A stretch of DNA of 50,801 bases from CALAGJ01 sp964293305 (GTDB lineage Bacteria > Bacteroidota > Bacteroidia > Chitinophagales > Chitinophagaceae): the NCBI GenBank assembly GCA_964293305.1, contig CAXYYO010000023.1, positions 1-50,801 of the forward strand, given 5' to 3'. A program made the position numbers and the translations under genes. The notes under the pieces were generated by a model. The model worked only from the letters and a program-made list of their open reading frames with translations. It was not told the DNA's origin and did not search any database. Positions 1 through 5,537 of this stretch are shown one piece after another (positions within the stretch are counted from its first letter, which is position 1; each line of letters opens with the position of its first letter).

Positions 1-49
1 AGGTTACTGACTTGCTTGTATGCAGGGGCTTTTGGCTATCCGTCTAAAT

Positions 50-343
50 GTTAGCGGTTCGGGCTTGGTTAACAAGGGTATCAAATTTTAAAAAACAAGA
101 AAATGATGAGTATTCAGAAAAAAAGTTTACAACACATAAGTAAAACATTAGGGGCGGTTGATAGCTACGAAGTTTACAGGGCTATCCAAAAAGCACTTAC
201 AGAAAATCAAGTACCAAAAGAAGTCGATAAGGCTGTAATGGACGCATTTCAAAAGTCATTTAATTCCCAGTTTGATAAAGTCAAAGAAGCTAAAGATTGG
301 GTTGATGTTTTGCTTAGTGACCCGTCTTAGCCTGACCGCTAAC
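50..343. mobile_element. Small cassette-like unit bounded by GTTAGCGGT inverted repeats
   Basis: GTTAGCGGT at 50-58 and its exact reverse complement ACCGCTAAC at 335-343 face each other around one small gene. The similarity runs further inward as a GGCT-like block. The same arrangement with a different repeat bounds the next unit (464-3413), so this looks like one unit of an array. The ends resemble integron core sites (GTT at the recombination point), but the fit to the integron consensus is loose. The left neighbour (1-49) has a GC-rich stretch, TGCAGGGGC, that may be the end of a further palindromic spacer cut by the window edge. That the unit moves is inferred. Confidence 0.5.
103..330 (+). 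CDS. Small orphan protein, probable cassette gene
   Basis: A 75-residue soluble, charged, mostly helical-looking protein with no signal peptide, membrane segment or motif I recognise. It begins MMSIQKKSLQ, so the second ATG (106) is an equally good start. It is the only gene inside the 50-343 inverted-repeat unit, and its stop codon lies 4 bp before the right-hand repeat, the tight packing expected of a gene cassette. It is read in the opposite direction to the restriction-modification operon beside it. Function unknown; it could be an antitoxin or another small accessory protein, but nothing in the sequence decides this. Confidence 0.55.
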   Translation: MMSIQKKSLQHISKTLGAVDSYEVYRAIQKALTENQVPKEVDKAVMDAFQKSFNSQFDKVKEAKDWVDVLLSDPS

Positions 344-463
344 GGGATTCAGCTATACGCAGGCAGGGATTTTAACCACTGAATTTCCTACGAAGAACTG
401 AACTTTAAATTTACCACTTAACTGTCCTACGAAGCATGAAACCCCTGCTTGCGTATAGGTGAT
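344..463. repeat. attC-like palindromic spacer between two units
   Basis: A 120-bp gene-free spacer. Its outer arms pair: CTATACGCAGGCAGGG (353-368) against CCCCTGCTTGCGTATAG (442-458), about 16 bp with a single mismatch. Between the arms is an imperfect tandem repeat with a 38-bp period (375-402 and 413-440), each copy containing ACCACT and CCTACGAAG. The spacer is flanked by CGCTAAC on the left and GTTATGC on the right, the inverted AAC...GTT ends expected of an attC-type recombination site that folds as single-stranded DNA. Size and layout fit attC; the identity is inferred. Confidence 0.5.
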
Positions 464-494
464 GTTATGCCTTCGTTGTTTTTTCATTCGTCTG

Positions 495-1859
495 TCAGTG
501 CGATAGGGAAGGTACACTCTTTGGTAAGTTTTGGTCAAGCGTTGGGATTGTGCGACTTGCCAATGTGTGTGACTTTGAAGCGTTGGCTTTTGTCTTGCTA
601 AATATGTTGTTGTTTTCAATTAGGTCAGTAATTACCGCCTCAATTACTGGAACTGAAACAGCATTGCCCATTTGTTTATAAACTGCGTTGTCGTTGTCTA
701 ATAGTTTGTATGTGTCTGGGAAACCTTGAAGTCTTGCACATTCTCTCGGTGTCATTTTTCTTGCCCTACCATTTTGAACAATTCCAAGTCTGTTTGTGTC
801 GGAAGCGGTTAGAGTAATAGAAATGCTTTCAGGGTCAAGGAATTTGAATACTTCAAAAGACATATTTCCTGCTACTGGATTATACTTGTCTTCATAAGCA
901 CTCAAGTAACCTTTGTTTACCAATGAATTCAAAATGGTTTCAAGGTCGTTCTTCTTGTAAAATGTTTTAATTTGCTCAATTGTCAATGACTTTCCGTCTT
1001 GATGAGTGCCGAAAGTTTTCTTTCTTCGGTTTCCGATTAGAAGATTCAAAAATTCAATTTCTGCTTTTGTACACTTTCCTTTTATACCTAATTCCCATGA
1101 GTGAATTGCTTGTCCACCTCTGTAATCAATAAGTCTATAACCGTGAAGTTTGGATAAATCTTCACCAACTACATTTTTTAACTTATTTACAAAGTCTTTT
1201 GTACACTCGTATTTTTCCGGAAATTCATTTTCAAGAATATCTTTTACTACTCGTATTGTTTTCGGTTCTGAAAAAAGTGAGGTTTGTCCATTTTGTTCTT
1301 TAAATTTATGAGAGTCGGAAGCACCAACATCAGAGTGAAGTTTCATTCTTATTGGTTCCTCCAACGATCCAAGAATGTAAATTCTCACTCTGTTTTGAGG
1401 AACGCCAAAGTTGCTACTGTTTAATAAAAGATAATTAACACTGTAGCCAAGATTTTTTAAACTATGGATAATTGTTTCAAAAGTCCGTCCTTCATCGTGT
1501 GTTGTAAGCCCTCTAACATTTTCCAACAAAAAGCCTTTGGGTTTGTATTTAGCAAGTAGCCTTTCTACTTCAAAAAATAGTGTTCCTCTTGTTTCACCAA
1601 ATCCTCTGCGTTTTCCTGCATAGGAAAACGATTGACAAGGAAAACCTGCTAGCATAAAATCGAAAGGTGGTAATTCCTCGACTTGTGTAACATCTGAATA
1701 TGGGTTGTGTCCAAAGTTTAATTCATAAGATGCACAGGCATTCTTATCAATTTCTGATGAAAACACACATTCAGTTTTTAAATTAAACTTTTTACAAGCT
1801 TGTTCAAAACCTAAACGAATACCACCAGTTCCTGCGAATAAATCAATGAATTTTATCAT
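495..1859 (-). CDS. DNA (cytosine-5-)-methyltransferase, type II RM
   Basis: Modification enzyme that transfers a methyl group from S-adenosylmethionine to C5 of cytosine in the site cut by the partner endonuclease. All hallmark motifs are present: motif I FIDLFAGTGG (residues 4-13), catalytic PCQ with Cys75, ENV (113-115), QNRVR (155-159), RECARLQGFPD (372-382) and the closing GNAVSVP (about 399-405). The variable target-recognition region lies between about 170 and 365 and does not reveal the specificity. The start overlaps the end of the endonuclease gene by 4 bp (ATGA), so translation is probably coupled. The last 34 residues (421-454) follow the conserved fold and are rich in Ser, Thr and Pro; they are encoded by DNA that looks like array repeat rather than methyltransferase. 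Confidence 0.93.
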   Translation of the reverse strand: MIKFIDLFAGTGGIRLGFEQACKKFNLKTECVFSSEIDKNACASYELNFGHNPYSDVTQVEELPPFDFMLAGFPCQSFSYAGKRRGFGETRGTLFFEVERLLAKYKPKGFLLENVRGLTTHDEGRTFETIIHSLKNLGYSVNYLLLNSSNFGVPQNRVRIYILGSLEEPIRMKLHSDVGASDSHKFKEQNGQTSLFSEPKTIRVVKDILENEFPEKYECTKDFVNKLKNVVGEDLSKLHGYRLIDYRGGQAIHSWELGIKGKCTKAEIEFLNLLIGNRRKKTFGTHQDGKSLTIEQIKTFYKKNDLETILNSLVNKGYLSAYEDKYNPVAGNMSFEVFKFLDPESISITLTASDTNRLGIVQNGRARKMTPRECARLQGFPDTYKLLDNDNAVYKQMGNAVSVPVIEAVITDLIENNNIFSKTKANASKSHTLASRTIPTLDQNLPKSVPSLSH

Positions 1860-2887
1860 AGCACACTTTTTATCCAGTTAGACAATACTTTAAATTCTGC
1901 AAGAGTGTAGGCTACTGTGCAATCACTGTGATTACAAATTGTAGAAATTGCAGATGACCGTTGGAAATTTCCTGCACCGTCAAGAACATAAGCAATGTGG
2001 TAACCGCTTTTGTGAACTAATGCCTGACGGTCGGCTGCTTGTCCTGCTTTTCTTTCTATGGTGCTATTTGTGGTAACTTGGAAGCTAACTTCTATTCCAA
2101 CTTTTTTCTTTCCTTTTTCAACAACTAAGTCGAAAGGCATTCCACCTTTTTTATCATAGCCGTCAATGGTAATATATCCATTACGAATGATTTTGTATTT
2201 GTCACCAAGCTCTTTAGTAAGGAAACTTACAATTTCTGTTTGGGCTAATTGACCCAAACTATTTGCAGTTGCACCGCTTGTTTGTTTACTAACGACTATA
2301 TATCTCTGTTTTACAAATTTTGTTAACACATCCTCATCGCCAAGCATAGTACCAATTTCACAAGCAGTTAAGCCAGCGTGTTCAGCATAATCAGAAGTTG
2401 AAGCAAACAATAAAAGTGCAATCATATCGCACGTTAAATCGTCTAATTCTTTTTCTTTTATTAATCCTGCTCCGTCAATGAATAGTTTTTTGCTGTTTAG
2501 TCCATTAACAGGCAAAGCCTTAAATTCGTATCTGAATTTTTTTTCTTTCCAAATAAAATCAAAATAGTATTTTCCATTTGCCCCCTTTCCTTTTGGAAAA
2601 ATATCTTTGAAAGACCGACCTAAGCGTTGAATTGGTTCGCCTCCATAGTCTGATAAAACTGCTAAATGTTTAAGAAATAGATTTGATGGGTATTTAGCAA
2701 CTTTTATTAAATCAAAAAGTTGAAATGGGTCATTTTTACTTAAAACAATAAGATGTAAAAAGTCATCTTGGGTTTTGAGAAGCAATGGAAGAACATTAGC
2801 TAAAGCGTTTTTCGTTTTTAATTCTTCTGGCCACCACATTGCAGCCTTTGTTTTAAGTTCCGTTATATTTCTATTGTATTTAGCCAT
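1856..2887 (-). CDS. Type II restriction endonuclease, PD-(D/E)XK-like
   Basis: A 343-residue protein between a controller and a C5-methyltransferase, so almost certainly the cutting enzyme of the pair. The likely nuclease core is near the C-terminus: Asp253 in PFDLVV, then Glu266-Val-Ser268-Phe-Gln270 after the strand KKVGIEV. This fits the PD-(D/E)XK fold, but Ser stands where Lys is usual, with Gln270 or Lys280 as possible substitutes. The N-terminal 200 residues are not recognisable and probably carry DNA recognition. The first codons overlap the controller gene by 8 bp and the stop overlaps the methyltransferase start by 4 bp. The recognition site cannot be read from the sequence. Confidence 0.75.
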   Translation of the reverse strand: MAKYNRNITELKTKAAMWWPEELKTKNALANVLPLLLKTQDDFLHLIVLSKNDPFQLFDLIKVAKYPSNLFLKHLAVLSDYGGEPIQRLGRSFKDIFPKGKGANGKYYFDFIWKEKKFRYEFKALPVNGLNSKKLFIDGAGLIKEKELDDLTCDMIALLLFASTSDYAEHAGLTACEIGTMLGDEDVLTKFVKQRYIVVSKQTSGATANSLGQLAQTEIVSFLTKELGDKYKIIRNGYITIDGYDKKGGMPFDLVVEKGKKKVGIEVSFQVTTNSTIERKAGQAADRQALVHKSGYHIAYVLDGAGNFQRSSAISTICNHSDCTVAYTLAEFKVLSNWIKSVL

Positions 2888-3191
2888 TGTGAGTTTTTAT
2901 GTATTTAATTTTGCCTTCGGCAACTTTTAAAATATTCAAATCTGTTTCCTCGTTTAAAATTTTATAAACTATTTGGTCGCTAAGAAATTCATCAAGCAAT
3001 TCTTTTTCTTCAACTTTAAAAAAGTCAGCGAACTGCTTTATTAGTTGTCGTGTAGGTTGTCTTTCGTTGCGTTCAATTTTTGCAAGAAGAGATGTGTCAA
3101 GAGCTAAACTGGCTGCAACTTCTCGCAAGGTCAAGCTATTAATTTCTCTGAGTGTCCTTAGATGTTCTCCGAAAGTTGTAAATTTTTTCAC
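2880..3191 (-). CDS. XRE-family controller (C) protein of the RM system
   Basis: A 103-residue XRE/Cro-type helix-turn-helix protein. The HTH covers about residues 8-62, with the typical series LRTLREINSLTLREVA then LAKIERNERQPT. C proteins in RM systems bind an operator at their own promoter, delaying the endonuclease until the methyltransferase has protected the host. Here the gene is first in the operon (controller, endonuclease, methyltransferase), overlaps the endonuclease start by 8 bp, and has a promoter and inverted-repeat operator candidate just upstream. The C-terminal 40 residues are helical and could dimerise. A general XRE regulator is the alternative, but the context favours a C protein. 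Confidence 0.8.
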   Translation of the reverse strand: MKKFTTFGEHLRTLREINSLTLREVAASLALDTSLLAKIERNERQPTRQLIKQFADFFKVEEKELLDEFLSDQIVYKILNEETDLNILKVAEGKIKYIKTHNG

Positions 3192-3200
3192 GACTGTAAT

Positions 3201-3219
3201 TTGGTCAATTTGTGTCCAA
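3201..3219. promoter_or_regulatory. Candidate operator of the controller protein
   Basis: Inverted repeat TTGGTCA-N5-TGTCCAA (arms 6 of 7 matched) lying 10-28 bp upstream of the controller start, over the expected transcription start. The half-site TTGGTCA occurs again at 3239-3245, next to the -33 box. Two half-sites around the promoter fit autoregulation by a C protein. Binding is inferred. Confidence 0.4.
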
Positions 3220-3247
3220 AAATAGGGAATAATTTCTTTTGGTCAAA
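3217..3247 (-). promoter_or_regulatory. Bacteroidota promoter of the RM operon
   Basis: Read on the minus strand: TTTG (3247-3244), a 19-bp spacer, then TATTTTTG (3224-3217). This matches the -33 TTTG and -7 TAnnTTTG of Bacteroidota primary promoters with a good spacing, 26 bp before the controller start codon at 3191. Confidence 0.55.
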
Positions 3248-3290
3248 AGTAGTCCACAAGATTTTATTCACATTGTTGTGGGTGGGGAAA

Positions 3291-3350
3291 TTTTAGCTCT
3301 TTTGGTTGGGAAGCGGTCGCCTGTGTGTTGGGCAACCAAATGTGCTAAAA
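3291..3350. repeat. Large nested hairpin at the array edge
   Basis: TTTTAGC (3291-3297) pairs with GCTAAAA (3344-3350), and inside it TTTGGTTG (3301-3308) pairs with CAACCAAA (3333-3340). A symmetric 3+3 base interruption separates the two stems, giving 15 paired positions around a 24-base GC-rich head. A second, smaller fold (GGCT..TTCG against CGAAGCC, about 3360-3386) follows before the GTTATGCC-type end at 3413. Such interrupted stems are the hallmark of structured recombination sites; there is no T-run as in a terminator. Confidence 0.5.
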
Positions 3351-3413
3351 TGTGCGGTCGGCTGTTTCGTTTTTTTGTCGAAGCCTGTCGGTCGTCCTAC
3401 AATGAGGCATAAC

Positions 3414-3536
3414 TTGTATATATCAGCCATAAATCACACTTATCAAGTAACTGGTAGTTGGCTTTGTGCCATAAATTTGACTTCAAGTTTTAAATATAGG
3501 AAAATTTTTGTACTAGTTTTATATGAAAACATTTTT
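3414..3536. other. Spacer between array end and recombinase gene
   Basis: AT-rich DNA without a credible gene. GCCATAAAT occurs twice, 42 bp apart (3426-3434 and 3468-3476). A weak stem ACTTG (3412-3416)/CAAGT (3444-3448) abuts the outer repeat of the RM unit. This is where a primary attachment site (attI equivalent) would be expected. Confidence 0.3.
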
Positions 3537-4571
3537 TTATAAATTATCAAACGGACTTTTTATTTGTTCTATACTCTTGGCACTTACGTGTGTGTAAATT
3601 TCAGTCGTTTTGCTGCTTCTATGCCCTAGTAATTCTTGAATATAACGCAAGTCTGTGCCGCTTTCTAATAGATGAGTAGCGTAACTGTGTCGTAACCAAT
3701 GTAAACTTACGGGTTTGGTAATGCCAACCTTTGCGAGTGCTTGTTTCAAAACATTTGACAAACTTCTTTCGTCATAAGGTAGGTCTCCATTTACACCTTC
3801 AAATAACCATTTCTTGGGTTTGTGAACTACATAATATTCTCTAAGCAATTGCAAAATTTTTACAGATAATGGCGCAATTCTGTCCTTCTTTCCTTTGGCT
3901 TGTCGTATAAATATAATATTACGTTTTGAATCAATATCTTCTATTTTGAGGTTCAATAATTCACTTCGCCTTAATCCACAACTATATATTAATGATAACA
4001 TTGTCTTGTGTTTTATGTTGCTATGCGCATTGAGAATTTGTTTTATTTCTTCTTTGCTCAATACATTTGGCAAAACATTTTCTCGCTTGGGACGATGAAT
4101 TTTTTCTATTTCAATCTTTTTTTCTTGAACTGTTTGAAAATAAAGCTTGATTGCATTTACTATTTGATTTTGGTAAGATGATGATAGTTTGTTCTTATAT
4201 ATATACTCATTATTATAGAGAATCAAATCTTCATTGGAAATTTCATTGCTGGTTTTTTGATTAAAAAATGTCAAGAATGAACGTAGTGCTTCATTATAGG
4301 TTTTGATTGTATTTGGACTGTAGCGTTTAGAAATTAACCATTTTTTGAACTTTTCAATTTGTTCAAGTCCTTCTTTTGAAGGTAAATTTACAACTAAGTT
4401 AAATCGAATTTGATTTTCTAGAGAACAGGGAATGTGCCAAACACTTTTTGATTGACTCCATCTTGCACCTTCAACTTTCTTGATGCGAGTAATAAGGTCG
4501 TAGTTTTTTTCAAAATAAATAGCAATACGTTTTTCTCCGTTATGGCTGATAATTTTGGCACTCCAATTCAT
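3537..4571 (-). CDS. Tyrosine recombinase/integrase with extra N-terminal domain
   Basis: Site-specific recombinase of the XerC/XerD-like tyrosine family, 344 residues. Catalytic residues are all visible: Arg201 (GLRRSELL), Lys226 or Lys228 (QAKGKKDR), His291 and Arg294 (LHWLRHSYATHLL), His317 (ELLGHRSS) and nucleophile Tyr326 (IYTHVS). A SAM-like core-binding domain covers about 68-155. The first 60 residues form an extra domain absent from XerC/D. The stretch between Lys228 and His291 has no insertion, so it lacks the extra helix that defines integron integrases (IntI). Its 3' end faces the cassette units, 124 bp away. It probably acts on those sites, but the sequence does not prove it; it could also be an unrelated integrase. 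Confidence 0.9.
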   Translation of the reverse strand: MNWSAKIISHNGEKRIAIYFEKNYDLITRIKKVEGARWSQSKSVWHIPCSLENQIRFNLVVNLPSKEGLEQIEKFKKWLISKRYSPNTIKTYNEALRSFLTFFNQKTSNEISNEDLILYNNEYIYKNKLSSSYQNQIVNAIKLYFQTVQEKKIEIEKIHRPKRENVLPNVLSKEEIKQILNAHSNIKHKTMLSLIYSCGLRRSELLNLKIEDIDSKRNIIFIRQAKGKKDRIAPLSVKILQLLREYYVVHKPKKWLFEGVNGDLPYDERSLSNVLKQALAKVGITKPVSLHWLRHSYATHLLESGTDLRYIQELLGHRSSKTTEIYTHVSAKSIEQIKSPFDNL

Positions 4572-4694
4572 GGCTTATAAGTTTATAAAGTAATAATAAA
4601 AAACTACTCTGACTTGGTTTGTGACACACGAAACAAAAAAAGCTAATTATAAGCTTTTTACAAAAATAATTAGTCGTCCCTTAAAAAGTCCTTT
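4572..4694. other. AT-rich intergenic region with two short palindromes
   Basis: Contains an AAAAAGCT...AGCTTTTT hairpin (about 4634-4660) and TTAAAAAG-TC-CTTTTTAA at 4681-4698, the latter overlapping the stop of the transposase remnant. It should hold the recombinase promoter, but no convincing TTTG/TAnnTTTG pair is visible. Confidence 0.3.
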
Positions 4695-5100
4695 TTAATT
4701 TTTGGGCATAAAATTGCCAATAAATATATACAACAAAATTGTAGATAAGTTGCCAACTTTATTTGCCTCTTTTTTCCAGAGGTTCATGACTCGTTTAAAA
4801 TTAAAAGCTGCAGCTGAGAGTAACAAATTAATTACATTTCCAACTATTCCTTTTTTATATGTCCAATAACGGGTTCGATGGCCCTCTTTTACAATGCTTT
4901 TTTTGTTGTGTTTTGCTAATATTGGGATTTGATTCTGGGGTATAAATCTTTGTTTGTTCGTGTGTTGTTTTACATACATATCCTTTATCTGCAAAAAATT
5001 CTTTAGGAGTTATTGCAGTCAGCTCTTTTATATGTTCTATGGCTGCTACTATCGTTATTGAATCATGTATTGCTTCTGTAAAATTTAACCCAGATTTTGC
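4695..5100 (-). pseudogene. Frameshifted IS5-like transposase C-terminal remnant
   Basis: The minus strand encodes the end of a DDE transposase in three successive frames. From about 5100 one frame gives LNFTEAIHDS and then DKGYVC. A second gives KRAIEPVIGHIKK, a conserved block near the catalytic Glu of IS5/IS1182-type transposases. A third gives GNVINLLLSAAAFNFKRVM before the stop at 4695. The usual block between GHIK and the last segment (the RNYLKG region) is deleted. No N-terminal half is left, so the element is dead. It may mark an old insertion that bounds the accessory island. Confidence 0.7.
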
Positions 5101-5162
5101 AGTTGAAGTTTATTGCAAAGCCGAAAAGCTGCATACATAAGCATTTGTGAACATTGTATGAT

Positions 5163-5266
5163 TTTAAAATAGTTCACTATTTATTCCCGCAAAAATCAAA
5201 TCAAACACTTATCTATATTGCCTTTCAACTTTTCATAACAAAGTCAACTGCAATATCTGGGGTTAA
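5163..5266. repeat. Dispersed repeat, copy A (IS-end-like)
   Basis: Shares CCTTTCAACTTTTCATA (5221-5237) and ATCTGGGGTTA (5255-5265) exactly, with nearly the same spacing (17 against 16 bp), with a second copy at 26258-26301. About 55 bp upstream of the core is also alignable. It lies just behind the transposase remnant, which suggests a terminal or leader piece of the same insertion-sequence family. Confidence 0.5.
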
Positions 5267-5343
5267 GAGAAATAATTGCAAAATGTTCTTCCATCGGTAG
5301 TTGTAATTTTATCCCAGATTTAATTATCAATATTGATGCTACT

Positions 5344-5428
5344 GCGTGAGGGATAGAGTGTAAAGCCCGGAGCCATGAGGTACGAATGGCGAGGACTTGA
5401 AGCGAAAGCCCGGCCCATAGGGACACGC
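5344..5428 (+). repeat. Structured GC-rich repeat element, copy 1
   Basis: Much more GC-rich than its surroundings. The outer stem GCGTG (5344-5348)/CACGC (5424-5428) encloses AGGG right after the 5' arm, an internal hairpin GCCAT/ATGGC (5372-5376/5386-5390), then AGCCCG (5407-5412) and GGGA right before the 3' arm. The same order (stem, AGGG, AGCCCG, GGGA, stem) recurs at 31915-31972 with a different but still complementary outer stem. It could be a small RNA, a 3'-UTR structure or a mobile palindromic element; the strand given is only the reading direction used here. Confidence 0.5.
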
Positions 5429-5465
5429 CCAAAATCAATCTCTAACACAAACTGCCACAGTTTTT

Positions 5466-5493
5466 AAAAAAAACGCCTCCTGTAGGAAGCGTT
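5466..5493 (-). terminator. Intrinsic terminator of the DUF1501 operon
   Basis: On the minus strand AACGCTTCC-TACA-GGAGGCGTT forms a 9-bp stem with one G-U pair and is followed directly by eight T. It lies 45 bp after the DUF1501 stop codon and ends the 11004-5538 operon. Confidence 0.85.
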
Positions 5494-5537
5494 GTAAACA
5501 AAACATGACAAGAAAATATATATTGAGGATAGTGCTG

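Larger units (their letters stand above)
464..3413. mobile_element. Restriction-modification cassette bounded by GTTATGCCT inverted repeats
   Basis: GTTATGCCTTCGTTGT at 464-479 is matched on the opposite strand by GTTATGCCTCATTGT at 3413-3399, that is 15-16 bp with one gap and one mismatch. The pair encloses exactly the controller, endonuclease and methyltransferase genes plus the promoter. No target-site duplication is apparent outside the repeats, which argues against a conventional DDE transposon and for site-specific recombination. The recombinase gene starts 124 bp beyond the right end. Restriction-modification systems are common passengers of integron arrays because they stabilise the array by addiction. 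Confidence 0.5.

Noticed and set aside
353..619. Open frame of 88 codons on the minus strand
   Set aside because: Lies across the palindromic spacer and the methyltransferase 3' end; no independent coding signal.
3306..3542. 78-codon frame on the + strand across the right array edge
   Set aside because: Composed of hairpin and repeat DNA; no motif, and the DNA structure explains the openness.
3537..4571. Classical IntI integron integrase
   Set aside because: No extra helix insertion between the catalytic Lys and HxxR; an ordinary tyrosine recombinase core with an unrelated N-terminal add-on.
5244..5438. 64-codon frame on the minus strand
   Set aside because: Coincides with the structured GC-rich repeat; no protein-like features.
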